A stretch of DNA of 64,000 bases from positions 2,170,001 through 2,234,000 of the forward strand of contig NZ_CP031733.1 in NCBI RefSeq assembly GCF_003086355.1. Direction: 5' to 3'. Shown here piece by piece: positions 1 to 8,322 of the stretch. A program made the translations under genes and the position numbers. The DNA is from Streptococcus chenjunshii (lineage in GTDB: Bacteria; Bacillota; Bacilli; Lactobacillales; Streptococcaceae). Position 1 is the stretch's first letter. The number at the start of each line of letters is the position of its first letter. The notes beneath the pieces were generated by a model that saw only the letters and a list, made by a program, of their open reading frames with translations, ran no database searches and had not been told where the DNA came from.

Positions 1-747
1 AAAAGCTGTGCCAACATTATTGGAACCAAAATCAATACTGGAAAGGTCAACAACACCGGCAAAAATAGCAATGACGGTAGTTAAGGCAATAGAAATAATG
101 ACACCGCCCCTAATATTTTTAATCACAAAGAAAGCCGTAATAACCAAACCGACAATCGCGACCACAACAGCCGGATTGGTGAATTCAACCAGCCCGGGCG
201 TTGCTGCTGAATTGGCAGTAATAGAAGCCAGACCTTCTTCAGCCCCCTTTCCGGCAACACTGTAAGTTCCCGGATCAATGGAAAATTTCAGCAGTCCGGC
301 ATTTTTTATCCCCACATAGGCCAAAAAAACACCAATCCCAGCTGAAATAGCGGATTTTAGTGCCGCCGGAATAGACTCGATAATCATTTTCCGAACTTTG
401 GTTACCGTAATAACAATAGAGATAAGACCGCAGAGAAAGACCATAGCCAAGGCTTCTTGCCAGCTGTAGCCAAGCGCAAAAACGACAGTGTAAGTAAAAA
501 ATGCGTTAAGTCCCATACCAGGTGCCTGAGCATAAGGCATGTTAGCATAGAATGCCATCATCAATGTCCCTGCAACCGCACCGATAATAGTCGCCAGAAA
601 GACACCTTGAGCAGGCATGCCGGTCTGTGACAGCATCGAAGGATTGACAAAGAGAATATAAGACATAGCAAAAAAGGTTGTCAGCCCTGCAGTGATTTCA
701 GTGCGAACATCTGTCCCATGTTCTTTAAGCTTAAAAAACTTTTCCAT
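1..747 (-). CDS. Purine permease, NCS2/AzgA-like, 3' end outside the window
   Basis: The minus strand is open from an ATG at 747 to the window edge (249 codons). The product begins MEKFFKLKEHGTDVRTEI and continues with the segment GLTTFFAMSYILFVNPSML, which is characteristic of the AzgA-like guanine/hypoxanthine proton symporters of the NCS2 family. Several hydrophobic membrane segments follow. About half of the usual 430-480 residues are present; the C-terminal half lies left of the window. An AAGGAG-type ribosome binding site precedes the ATG. The role is inferred to be uptake of guanine or hypoxanthine (PbuG/PbuO type); the exact substrate cannot be read from this half. Confidence 0.85.
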   Translation of the reverse strand, partial: MEKFFKLKEHGTDVRTEITAGLTTFFAMSYILFVNPSMLSQTGMPAQGVFLATIIGAVAGTLMMAFYANMPYAQAPGMGLNAFFTYTVVFALGYSWQEALAMVFLCGLISIVITVTKVRKMIIESIPAALKSAISAGIGVFLAYVGIKNAGLLKFSIDPGTYSVAGKGAEEGLASITANSAATPGLVEFTNPAVVVAIVGLVITAFFVIKNIRGGVIISIALTTVIAIFAGVVDLSSIDFGSNNVGTAF

Positions 748-773
748 TTTTTAATGATTTCTCCTTTATTTAC

Positions 774-815
774 GAACGATAAAATCATTTTACTACACAA
801 TCGTTCATTTTTCAA
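774..815 (-). promoter_or_regulatory. Promoter of the purine permease with a GAAC/GTTC dyad
   Basis: On the minus strand TTGAAA (810-815) and TAAAAT (787-792) are separated by 17 bp. An inverted repeat GAACGAT (774-780) and ATCGTTC (800-806) surrounds the -10 region. GAAC cores in such an arrangement resemble PurR boxes, which would suit a purine transporter, but the flanking bases do not fit the PurBox consensus well. The promoter is well supported and the operator is tentative. Confidence 0.5.
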
Positions 816-910
816 CAAAGCAGGATAAATTTCTTTTGCTCACTTAAGCAGACTGTCCGCTAAAAAACAAGAGACTAATTTATTCTTCAGAGTTTCCTGC
901 TCTGTTTATC

Positions 911-1495
911 CTAGTCATCCCCTAATAAAATGAGCAGCATTAGCTGAATGAAGGTCAAGCCTAGAATAAACGGAATATTGAGACTGGCAAACTGACCAAG
1001 AAACTGACTGAAGATGCCGGCGGGATTGCTGATAAATTCAGACCAGACGAGAAGACCGCTCCTGCCAGCTTCTATAAAAAAACTGGTTGTCAGGGCAAAA
1101 AAAGGCAGCAAGAAATAATATAAATACCGATTAGGTTTAAAACTTTTCAGCAGCAGCCGAAAACTGAGAACCGCAGCAATCAAAGTAAAAACAAGAGCTG
1201 CCAGATAAGTGAAGAAGGAAAAAGTCCCCTCTGAGCCCATTAACAGAGCACTGTCCCAGGACAAATCAGCTAGGCCAATTAAAGTATTAAAAATATGAGG
1301 GTAGGCAAAACACCAAATAAGCAAAGCCAGCAGCCGAAAAAGCCTTTTTTGAGAATACTGGGCAACAAAGCCCATTTCTAAACTGACCGCAGCAAAAATG
1401 AGGTCAGACAGCAGGTTTTCAGCAGGCGGCTGGTAGATAAAAACAGCGATGAAAACCGAAACAGCAAAGAAATGAACCAGAATAACTCTACGCAT
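911..1495 (-). CDS. Membrane protein resembling DUF1361
   Basis: This 194-residue protein is almost entirely hydrophobic, with about six predicted membrane segments. The stretch FRLLALLIWCFAYPHIFNTL and the later EAGRSGLLVWSEF recall the conserved loops of DUF1361 membrane proteins (usually WLLFLPNAPY and GRFLRWNSWD), but both are degenerate, so membership is a guess. The function of that family is unknown. The gene ends in TAG. It is transcribed divergently from the HAD phosphatase gene with about 90 bp between the two starts. Confidence 0.6.
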   Translation of the reverse strand: MRRVILVHFFAVSVFIAVFIYQPPAENLLSDLIFAAVSLEMGFVAQYSQKRLFRLLALLIWCFAYPHIFNTLIGLADLSWDSALLMGSEGTFSFFTYLAALVFTLIAAVLSFRLLLKSFKPNRYLYYFLLPFFALTTSFFIEAGRSGLLVWSEFISNPAGIFSQFLGQFASLNIPFILGLTFIQLMLLILLGDD

Positions 1496-1573
1496 TAAAA
1501 TACTCCAATCTGTACTGTTTATTATATCACAGAAAAAACGGCTTTTTCATTATTCTTCTTTTTCCTGATATGT

Positions 1574-1579
1574 TATAAT
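1574..1579 (+). promoter_or_regulatory. Extended -10 promoter abutting the HAD phosphatase start
   Basis: TATAAT at 1574-1579 is preceded by TG at one-base spacing (TGTTATAAT), an extended -10. No good -35 lies 17 bp upstream. Transcription would begin at about 1586, next to the ATG at 1587, and no Shine-Dalgarno sequence lies between, so the mRNA may be leaderless. Confidence 0.55.
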
Positions 1580-1586
1580 TTTCAGT

Positions 1587-2399
1587 ATGACGAAAAAAAT
1601 GATTGCAATTGATTTAGACGGGACACTTCTGCACAGCGATAACACTATTTCAGCTTATACAGCTGAAGTTATCAGAAAAGTGACTGCCAGCGGCCATATC
1701 GTTGTCATCGCCACAGGGCGGCCGTTCTCTATGGCAGCAAATCACTACTATCATTTAGGATTAAAAACACCAATGATCAGCTTTAACGGGGCTTTGACAC
1801 ATATCCCCGACCGGCGCTGGTCGCAGGAGCTCAGCATAACGATTGATAAACGATATTTGTTTGAAGTATTAAACCAAAAGCAGGCTTTTGCCGCTGATTT
1901 TATCGCCAGCGAATATCGGAAAAAATTTTACATCACAATGGATAATCCTGGAAGTATCAGACCAGAACTCTTTGGTGTAAAAGAAATTACTGACAAAATG
2001 CGTCTGGATCCTCGAAAAATCACACAAAATCCAAAAGGGCTCTTAATGCAGACACGGCATGAAGACAAATATGCCTTGGCAGCTGAAATGCGCCGCTATT
2101 TCAACGATGAAATGGAAATCGATTCCTGGGGCGGCCCGATGAATATTCTGGAATTTTCGGCCAGAGGCGTCAACAAAGCTTTTGCCCTTAAGCATCTGCT
2201 GAATGTCTATAAACTGACTAAAGAAGAGCTGATTGCTTTTGGTGACGAACACAATGACACAGAAATGCTGGCTCTGGCCCGAACCGGCTATGCTATGAAA
2301 AACGCCAACCCTATCCTTCTGCCTTATGCGGATGAGCAGCTCTCCTTTACCAGTGAAGAAGACGGCGTCGCAAAACAATTAGAAAAATTATTTTTATAA
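1587..2399 (+). CDS. Cof-type HAD-IIB family phosphatase
   Basis: The 270-residue product has HAD motif I DLDGTLL with Asp9 and Asp11 near the N-terminus and motif IV GDEHNDTEML starting at Gly219. Length and motif spacing fit Cof/YidA-type cytosolic sugar-phosphate or cofactor phosphatases, which use an Asp-phosphate intermediate and magnesium. The substrate cannot be inferred. The second residue of motif IV is GDEHND, where GDxxND with Asn or Gly is more usual, but both acidic residues remain. There is no ribosome binding site ahead of the ATG; the -10 element ends eight bases before it. The gene stands alone. Confidence 0.85.
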   Translation: MTKKMIAIDLDGTLLHSDNTISAYTAEVIRKVTASGHIVVIATGRPFSMAANHYYHLGLKTPMISFNGALTHIPDRRWSQELSITIDKRYLFEVLNQKQAFAADFIASEYRKKFYITMDNPGSIRPELFGVKEITDKMRLDPRKITQNPKGLLMQTRHEDKYALAAEMRRYFNDEMEIDSWGGPMNILEFSARGVNKAFALKHLLNVYKLTKEELIAFGDEHNDTEMLALARTGYAMKNANPILLPYADEQLSFTSEEDGVAKQLEKLFL

Positions 2400-2429
2400 C
2401 CTAAAGTCAAGGCAGGCAGTCTGGCCGTT

Positions 2430-2700
2430 TAGCTTCCAGCAGCGCTTTTATCAATTTTCAGCAGGAAACAAAAGCCAGTTCATCACATTTACACACATGG
2501 TGATAAGCCCTCAGTCCCGCACAGCTGGCCGGCAAATACCAGAGAGAATAATAGCCAGTCAGCTGCTGTGAACTGTTATTAAACTGAGCACTGTAAGCGT
2601 AAGGCACTTGTCCCGCTTCCCGGTTTGTTCTCCGATTTCACTGTATGCTTTTTGAACAGTATTTATATTTTCAAGAGAAAAGCCGCTGCAAATAACATAT
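2430..2700 (-). pseudogene. Possible decayed gene of unknown family
   Basis: The 595 bp between the HAD gene and manL contain no intact gene. On the minus strand a protein-like stretch VQKAYSEIGEQTG can be read at about 2620-2670. After a one-base frame change near 2617 it continues EAGQVPYAYSAQFNNSSQQL, then SLWYLPASCAGLRAYHHVCK, to a stop near 2470. The composition is protein-like but the family is not recognised. This is a tentative call. Confidence 0.3.
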
Positions 2701-2809
2701 TAATTTGTTATCTATCTTAGAATTTTTCAAAAACTTTCAAATAAAGACAAAACAGCTGCATGAAAATGATAGCTTTTTTTGTTTCTTGAAAATTTTTCTC
2801 AAAATTCTA

Positions 2810-2838
2810 TTGCTTTTTCATTGAAAACGTTTTACAAT
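2810..2838 (+). promoter_or_regulatory. Promoter of manLMN with an overlapping cre-like site
   Basis: TTGCTT (2810-2815) and TACAAT (2833-2838) are 17 bp apart. TGAAAACGTTTTAC at 2822-2835 lies between them and matches the catabolite-responsive element consensus except at the last two bases. It covers the spacer and -10, where bound CcpA would be expected to repress. The transcript would have a leader of about 150 nt before the strong AAGGAGGAA ribosome binding site at 2978-2986. Confidence 0.6.
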
Positions 2839-2994
2839 TAATATGTTCTTAAATTTCCCTAAATTAAAAAAGAATTGCCAAAATAAGCTGCTTCCCGCTA
2901 AGAACTGGATAATATCCAGGGCTGCCGTTTACTTTGGAAGGAGATTATTCTTTTTCATTTTAAGGAAAAATATAAATAAGGAGGAAGAACAAGA

Positions 2995-3987
2995 ATGGGT
3001 ATCGGTATTATCATTGCCAGCCACGGTAAATTTGCCGAAGGCATCCACCAATCCGGTTCAATGATCTTTGGCGATCAGGAAAAAGTCCAAGTCGTCACTT
3101 TTATGCCAAGCGAAGGACCGGATGATTTGTATGCACATTTCAACGATGCCGTCGCACAATTCGATGCTGACGATGAGATTCTCGTACTGGCTGACCTTTG
3201 GAGCGGTTCACCGTTTAATCAGGCCAGCCGCGTCATGGAGGAAAATCCAGAACGCAAAATGGCTGTCATCACCGGCCTCAATTTGCCAATGCTTATTCAA
3301 GCCTATACAGAGCGTATGATGGACGCTGATGCAGGGGTTGAACAGGTTGCTGCAAATATCATAAAAGAGGCCAAGGATGGGGTCAAGGCTCTGCCTGAAG
3401 CTCTTAATCCTGCCGAAGCACCTGAAGCTGCTCCTGCTGCGCAAGAAGCTCCACAAGGAGCAATTCCGGAAGGAACCGTTATCGGAGACGGCAAGCTTAA
3501 GATCAATCTAGCCCGTGTCGATACACGTTTGCTGCACGGACAGGTTGCAACCAACTGGACGCCTGCTTCAAAAGCAGATCGGATCATCGTTGCTTCAGAT
3601 ACTGTATCACAGGATGAGCTGCGCAAAGGCTTAATCAAGCAGGCCGCTCCCGGTGGGGTAAAAGCCAATGTTGTCCCAATCAAAAAATTAATTGAAGCAG
3701 CTAAAGATCCACGCTTCGGTAATACGCATGCGCTTATCTTATTTGAAACACCGCAGGAAGCTCTTGAAGCTATTGAAGGCGGAGTTCCGATAACCGAACT
3801 GAATATCGGTTCAATGGCCCACTCGACCGGAAAAACAATGGTCAATAATGTCTTATCAATGGATAAGGATGATGTAGCCACATTTGAAAAATTGCGCGAT
3901 CTTGGCGTTAGTTTTGATGTCCGCAAAGTTCCAAACGATTCTCCGAAAGACTTGTTTGAACTGATTAACAAGGCAAACGTCCAATAA
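2995..3987 (+). CDS. manL: Mannose/glucose PTS enzyme IIAB
   Basis: The 330-residue cytosolic protein carries phosphoryl groups from HPr to the membrane subunits of the mannose-family phosphotransferase. The IIA domain is N-terminal with the phosphorylated His10 in [12 protein letters not shown]. An Ala/Pro/Glu-rich linker spans about residues 135-160. The IIB domain follows with the active His181 in [13 protein letters not shown]. The ATG at 2995 has an AAGGAGGAA site nine bases upstream. It is the first gene of manLMN and is about 30 bp from manM. In streptococci ManL is also linked to glucose sensing and catabolite control. Confidence 0.96.
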   Translation: MGIGIIIASHGKFAEGIHQSGSMIFGDQEKVQVVTFMPSEGPDDLYAHFNDAVAQFDADDEILVLADLWSGSPFNQASRVMEENPERKMAVITGLNLPMLIQAYTERMMDADAGVEQVAANIIKEAKDGVKALPEALNPAEAPEAAPAAQEAPQGAIPEGTVIGDGKLKINLARVDTRLLHGQVATNWTPASKADRIIVASDTVSQDELRKGLIKQAAPGGVKANVVPIKKLIEAAKDPRFGNTHALILFETPQEALEAIEGGVPITELNIGSMAHSTGKTMVNNVLSMDKDDVATFEKLRDLGVSFDVRKVPNDSPKDLFELINKANVQ

Positions 3988-4018
3988 TCATTGTATATCG
4001 AAAAAGAAAGGATATATC

Positions 4019-4837
4019 ATGTCAGATATTTCAATTATTTCTGCAATCCTAGTTATCATCGTTGCCTTTTTTGCAGGGCTCGATGGTATCCTGGACCAAT
4101 TTCAACTGCACCAGCCTTTGGTGTCCTGCACACTTATCGGTCTTGTAACCGGACATTTAGAAGCCGGAATTATCTTAGGCGGTTCTCTGCAGATGATCGC
4201 ACTCGGCTGGGCTAATATCGGAGCTGCAGTTGCACCTGATATTGCTTTAGCTGCCAGTGCAGCTGCCATTATTATGGTTAAAGGCGGGGACTTCACTCAG
4301 CGCGGTATCAGCGTCGCTACAGGCGTTGCCATTCCTCTTGCTGTTGCCGGTCTGGCACTTACCATGATTGTCCGCACCTTATCAGTTGCCGTTGTCCATA
4401 CGGCTGATGCTGCTGCTAAAAACGGCAACATCAAAGCTGTTGAGCGTGCCCATTATGCTGCTTTGCTGATGCAAGGCCTGCGTATCGCTCTGCCTGCTGC
4501 CCTTCTGCTCGCTCTTCCGACTTCAAGTGTTCAAAGTATGCTTGGTGCGATTCCTGATTGGCTGGCAGACGGCATGACAATCGGCGGCGGTATGGTCGTT
4601 GCTGTCGGTTATGCTTTGGTTATTAACATGATGGCAACTCGTGAAGTTTGGCCATTCTTTGCCCTTGGTTTTGTATTTGCAGCCCTCAGCGAGCTGACAC
4701 TGATTGGTCTTGGGGTTATCGGTGTGGCTATTGCTCTTATCTACCTTAACCTGTCTAAACAAGGCGGTTCTTCAGGAAATGGCGGCAGCAGCAGCGCTTC
4801 AAATGACCCAATCGGCGATATCCTGGAAGATTACTAA
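4019..4837 (+). CDS. manM: Mannose/glucose PTS enzyme IIC
   Basis: The 272-residue integral membrane protein begins MSDISIISAILVIIVAFFAG and contains repeated Ala/Gly-rich membrane segments typical of the mannose-family IIC. With IID it forms the sugar-translocating channel. The C-terminus is a short hydrophilic Gly/Ser-rich tail ending IGDILEDY. An AAAGGA site lies before the ATG. The gene sits between manL and manN, 18 bp from manN, so it is co-transcribed. Confidence 0.95.
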   Translation: MSDISIISAILVIIVAFFAGLDGILDQFQLHQPLVSCTLIGLVTGHLEAGIILGGSLQMIALGWANIGAAVAPDIALAASAAAIIMVKGGDFTQRGISVATGVAIPLAVAGLALTMIVRTLSVAVVHTADAAAKNGNIKAVERAHYAALLMQGLRIALPAALLLALPTSSVQSMLGAIPDWLADGMTIGGGMVVAVGYALVINMMATREVWPFFALGFVFAALSELTLIGLGVIGVAIALIYLNLSKQGGSSGNGGSSSASNDPIGDILEDY

Positions 4838-4855
4838 GAAGGAGGGAGATCAATA

Positions 4856-5767
4856 ATGGCTGAAAAAATTCAATTAACACAATCAGATCGTCAGAAAGTT
4901 TGGTGGCGTTCAACCTTCCTTCAAGGATCTTGGAACTACGAACGTATGCAAAACCTCGGCTGGGCTTATTCCTTAATCCCAGCAATTAAAAGACTTTATA
5001 CTAAAAAAGAAGATCAAGCGGCTGCTTTGGAACGCCACTTGGAATTCTTTAATACTCATCCATATGTTGCTGCACCTATCATTGGTGTAACGCTTGCTTT
5101 GGAAGAAGAACGTGCTAACGGTGCTGAGATTGACGATACCGCTATCCAAGGGGTTAAGATCGGTATGATGGGACCTTTGGCCGGTATCGGTGACCCAGTC
5201 TTCTGGTTTACAGTTCGTCCAATCCTCGGAGCGCTGGGTGCTTCTCTGGCTGCATCCGGCAACATTCTGGGACCAATCATTTTCTTCCTCGGCTGGAACC
5301 TCATTCGTATGGCTTTCCTATGGTATACTCAGGAATTCGGCTATCGTGCTGGTTCAGAAATTACCAAAGACCTCTCGGGCGGTATTCTTCAGGATATCAC
5401 TAAAGGCGCTTCGATTCTCGGTATGTTTATTCTGGCTGCTCTGGTACAGCGCTGGGTAAGCATCAGTTTCACTCTTAATCTGCCGTCTACTCAGCTTTCT
5501 GAAGGTGCCTATATCGAATTCCCTAACGGTGCTGTAACAGGCGGTAAACTGCAGGAAATCCTCGGACAAGTGGCTGATGGTCTCAGTCTGACTCAAGAAC
5601 AGACTAATACCCTACAAGGACAATTAGATTCCTTGATCCCTGGGTTAATGGGACTTCTTCTCACCCTCTTCTGTATGTGGCTGCTTAAGAAGAAAGTTTC
5701 GCCAATTACAATTATCATCGGACTCTTTATCGTCGGTATCGTCCTTCACGTTATCGGCTGGATGTAA
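4856..5767 (+). CDS. manN: Mannose/glucose PTS enzyme IID
   Basis: The 303-residue protein has the IID hallmarks: an N-terminal cytosolic part (VWWRSTFLQGSWNYERMQNLG), the segment IKIGMMGPLAGIGDPVFWFT (written here as VKIGMMGPLAGIGDPVFWFT) and C-terminal membrane segments ending IVLHVIGWM. It completes the EIIMan complex with ManL and ManM. A GGAGGGAG site precedes the ATG, and a strong terminator follows 20 bp after the stop. Confidence 0.95.
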   Translation: MAEKIQLTQSDRQKVWWRSTFLQGSWNYERMQNLGWAYSLIPAIKRLYTKKEDQAAALERHLEFFNTHPYVAAPIIGVTLALEEERANGAEIDDTAIQGVKIGMMGPLAGIGDPVFWFTVRPILGALGASLAASGNILGPIIFFLGWNLIRMAFLWYTQEFGYRAGSEITKDLSGGILQDITKGASILGMFILAALVQRWVSISFTLNLPSTQLSEGAYIEFPNGAVTGGKLQEILGQVADGLSLTQEQTNTLQGQLDSLIPGLMGLLLTLFCMWLLKKKVSPITIIIGLFIVGIVLHVIGWM

Positions 5768-5787
5768 TCCATCTGAAAAGTGATGAC

Positions 5788-5817
5788 AAAAAAGAAGGCT
5801 GCAGCCTTCTTTTTTTG
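5788..5817 (+). terminator. Rho-independent terminator of manLMN
   Basis: A perfect 16-bp palindrome (GAAGGCTG followed by CAGCCTTC) is flanked by A-rich sequence on the left and a run of T on the right, 20 bp after the manN stop. The A/T symmetry would let it act on both strands. Confidence 0.9.
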
Positions 5818-5918
5818 ATATAATAGAATGAGTGACAAGGCCGAAAATGGCAGACTGCCCTTATCTGTGCGGGCAGCCTCTTATTTTGTTCATTTCCGGG
5901 CATCCTTTCTATCTTAAA

Positions 5919-6086
5919 GGAACTGAACACGGCCTAAACGCTGTGTAAAAAAGAGACGCAGTCGCAGGAAGCGCAGGCTGGTGTACGAATGTGGCTACTC
6001 TGTGAGTAGGCCCACCCTTGAGTCTTTGGTGACTCGGCGGTCAGGCTCCTATTTTTACTTTGTGTTTTTCACGGCCTTTGTATCTT
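5919..6086. repeat. Intergenic hairpin repeat, copy 1
   Basis: The element is bounded on the plus strand by GGAACTGAACACGGCCTAAA and CACGGCCTTTGTATCTT, the constant ends of a family repeated elsewhere in the window. Its core contains GAGTC/GACTC and CTACT/AGTAG hairpins. It fills most of the 336-bp gap between manN and manO. Confidence 0.8.
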
Positions 6087-6103
6087 AATATAAGGAGAGT
6101 TTT

Positions 6104-6484
6104 ATGGCACAATCTCTTAATACTAAAGTTGATTACAGCGGTAAGGGGGTGTCTTATCTGGGATTTGGCGGCAAAGTCGGAAAATTTTTAATCGGCGATA
6201 AGGCACTTGAATTTTATAATGATAATAATGTTGAGCATTACATCCAAATTCCTTGGTCATCTATTAATCAAATCGGGGCTAATGTCTCTCAAAAAAAGAT
6301 TAGCCGCCATTTTGAAATCTTTACCGATAAGGGGAAGTTCCTTTTTGCCTCTAAAGATTCAGGGAAAATCCTTAAAATCGCCAGAGAACATATTGGCAAT
6401 GACAAGGTTGTTAAGCTGCCAACTTTGTTACAAACTATTGGACAGTCCCTGAAGAAAATATTTAACTCAAAAAAAACTGAGTGA
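6104..6484 (+). CDS. manO: DUF956 family protein ManO
   Basis: The 126-residue soluble protein begins MAQSLNTKVDYSGKGVSYLG and matches the DUF956 family, whose gene habitually follows the mannose PTS operon in lactic acid bacteria. A regulatory or accessory role with EIIMan has been proposed for the family, but no catalytic motif is visible. A TAAGGAGAG site lies before the ATG. It is separated from manN by a terminator and repeat copy 1, so it probably has its own transcript. Confidence 0.85.
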   Translation: MAQSLNTKVDYSGKGVSYLGFGGKVGKFLIGDKALEFYNDNNVEHYIQIPWSSINQIGANVSQKKISRHFEIFTDKGKFLFASKDSGKILKIAREHIGNDKVVKLPTLLQTIGQSLKKIFNSKKTE

Positions 6485-6508
6485 AGCCACCCCAAATTTT
6501 TTTCTAAT

Positions 6509-6800
6509 GGAACTGAACACGGTCTAAAATCCTAATGAAAAAGACGCCTGCCATCATGATGCAGAGCATATTGCAAAACAACCCAGTCATAGATGTCTGA
6601 AGGCTTTGTCGTCTTGACAGCCGACCGCACCCTTCTAGTCATCTTGACAGAGGTGCGTCTGCGAAATCATAGATTTCGGACTTACCGCCAGTCGTAGACG
6701 TCTGAAGGCTTTGTCGTCTTGACAGGGGTGCGTCTGCGAAATCAAAGATTTCGGACTTACCGCCTTTTCATACGGATTTTTTCACGGCCTTTGTATCTTG
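6509..6800. repeat. Intergenic hairpin repeat, copy 2, long form
   Basis: The copy has both constant ends (GGAACTGAACACGGTCTAAA on the left, CACGGCCTTTGTATCTTG on the right). The arms just inside pair: AAAATCCTAATGAAAAA on the left with the TTTTCATACGGATTTTTT complement on the right. The enlarged core holds two tandem copies of a module of about 95 bp containing the hairpin CGAAATC/GATTTCG. An ISL3-family element lies 20 bp to the right. Confidence 0.75.
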
Positions 6801-6820
6801 TTATGAAATCATGTAAAAAG

Positions 6821-8228
6821 GGCTCATTGTCAACTGTAGTGGGTGACTTATAGCTAAGCACGAGAGGAGACAAAGTTCGTCTCCTCTTTTGCTATGTTCA
6901 AAGCGATAAGGATGCGAGTTTTAAAATTGTCAAAGTTCCGAAAACCAAAGGCATTACGCTTGATGTCCTTGATGAGTTTGTAGCCTCAAGTTTGGCGTTA
7001 GAATAGGGCATCTGTATGGCGTTTGTAACGTATTTTTTATAGCGAACAAGTGTGGCAAGAGTGGTTCTAAAGGTTTGATTAAGGTGTGGGAAAGCTTCTG
7101 TTATCAGGTCAAAGAAACAGTTAGCGTTTTTCTCTTGCAAGTGGAAAAGCAGGAGCTGATAAAGGTCATAGTAGCCCTGTAATTGAGGGACAAGCTGGAA
7201 GATTTTGGTCAAGCATTCTTTTGGTGTCAGGGTCTCCCTAAAAGTTCTTGAGTAAAAACGGTTCAAAGAACGTTTTCGGCTGTCTTTCAAGACCAGTTTC
7301 CAGTAGTATTTGAGGGCACGATATTCCAGAGATTTCTTGTCAAACTGTTTCATGAGTTGAATGCGAGTGTGATTAAGAGCTCGGCTAATATGCTGTACGA
7401 TGTGAAATCTATCAAGAACGATTTGAGCATTAGGAAATAGAGTTTTGATAAGAGGAATATAGCTGCCAGACATATCAACGGTAACGCTTTTAACGCTGTT
7501 TCTAGCCTTTTTAGAGTACTTAAAGAAATGATTGCGAATGGTTGTTTGTGTCCGATTATCCAGGATCGTGATGATTTTCTTGGTTTCACAATCTTGAGCA
7601 ATGAAGGCTAGTTTACCCTTTTGATAAGAAAATTCATCGATGGAGAGGAGCTCAGGCAGATGATAAAAGTCTTCTTTGAAGGTGAATTGCTTGAGCTTAC
7701 GATGGACAGTTGACGTTGAAACAGCCAAGTTCTGAGCGATGTGTGTCAGAGCATCACGTTTGATCAAGCCTTGTGTGATCTTTTGTCTAACAGGTTCAGC
7801 GATTTGGCAGTTTTTCCGAACCAAGTTAGTCTCAGCGACTGTAACTCTGCGACAGCTTTTGCACTGGAAACGACGCTTTTTGAGTTTGATAAGACTAGGA
7901 AATCCAGCAATTTCAAGGTATGGAATCTTTGACGGCCTTTGGAAGTCGTATTTTATCTGCTTTCCCCCACAAGTTGGACAAGATTTAGGCTCATAATCAA
8001 GCCTAGCCCAGACCTCAATGTGTGTTTGACACTTAAAAACTTTATTCAGAGTAATGTTTTTATCTTTAATTCCAATCAATTCTGTAGTATGATAGAGTTG
8101 TTCCATATGAATCTTTCTAATGAGTTGTTTCAACGCTTTTCATTATAAGTCATATGGGACTTTTTGTCTGCATTAAAAAGCCCTATAATCTTCGCAGTGG
8201 ATTTACCCACTACAGAAATTATAGAGCC
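6821..8228 (-). mobile_element. ISL3-family insertion sequence, copy A
   Basis: The element is 1408 bp and carries one transposase gene on the minus strand. Its ends are related inverted repeats: GGCTCATTGTCAACTGTAGT on the left and, on the minus strand from the right end, GGCTCTATAATTTCTGTAGT. A terminator-like hairpin AGAGGAGAC/GTCTCCTCT (6863-6887) follows the transposase gene. It appears identical to copy B at 11108-12515 in inverted orientation. Its outer flank is GTAAAAAG and its inner flank ATAAAAGT, so it lacks a matching 8-bp target duplication. Confidence 0.9.
6898..8106 (-). CDS. ISL3-family transposase, C-terminus frameshifted (copy A)
   Basis: From the ATG at 8106 the product has 402 residues; an upstream in-frame start at 8133 is less likely because the related element at 26 kb starts at the equivalent ATG. 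It has a zinc-finger region with Cys43/Cys46 and Cys82/Cys85, Asp157 in SIDEFSYQKG, Asp232 in VLDRFHIVQH and Glu374 in KLEATN, consistent with a DDE transposase. Directly after KLEATN the frame is lost by loss of one 4-bp AAAC unit, giving an unrelated 25-residue tail in place of the IIKDIKRNAFGFRNF block seen in the related copy. The catalytic Glu is retained, so activity is uncertain. Confidence 0.88.
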   Translation of the reverse strand: MEQLYHTTELIGIKDKNITLNKVFKCQTHIEVWARLDYEPKSCPTCGGKQIKYDFQRPSKIPYLEIAGFPSLIKLKKRRFQCKSCRRVTVAETNLVRKNCQIAEPVRQKITQGLIKRDALTHIAQNLAVSTSTVHRKLKQFTFKEDFYHLPELLSIDEFSYQKGKLAFIAQDCETKKIITILDNRTQTTIRNHFFKYSKKARNSVKSVTVDMSGSYIPLIKTLFPNAQIVLDRFHIVQHISRALNHTRIQLMKQFDKKSLEYRALKYYWKLVLKDSRKRSLNRFYSRTFRETLTPKECLTKIFQLVPQLQGYYDLYQLLLFHLQEKNANCFFDLITEAFPHLNQTFRTTLATLVRYKKYVTNAIQMPYSNAKLEATNSSRTSSVMPLVFGTLTILKLASLSL

Positions 8229-8230
8229 AT

Positions 8231-8268
8231 AAAAGTGAACCTTCAAACTGAGGTTCACTTTTAGTTTT
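8231..8268. terminator. Bidirectional terminator beside ISL3 copy A
   Basis: AAAAGTGAACCT (8231-8242) and AGGTTCACTTTT (8251-8262) form a 12-bp stem with an 8-base loop. It lies just beyond the stop of the minus-strand acyltransferase gene at 8323, with T-rich sequence on both sides. ISL3 copy A is inserted directly at its edge. Confidence 0.75.
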
Positions 8269-8322
8269 TGCACAAATTGTCTGCTTTATACAACCTGTCT
8301 GTTATCTATTGGGCAGACAAAT

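Noticed and set aside
748..790. A purine riboswitch ahead of the permease gene
   Set aside because: Only about 35 bp separate the -10 from the start codon, too little for an aptamer.
3303..3971. A 222-codon antisense frame in manL
   Set aside because: It has no ribosome binding site, lies opposite a strongly coding gene and is rich in Ser/Ala from reverse-strand codon bias.
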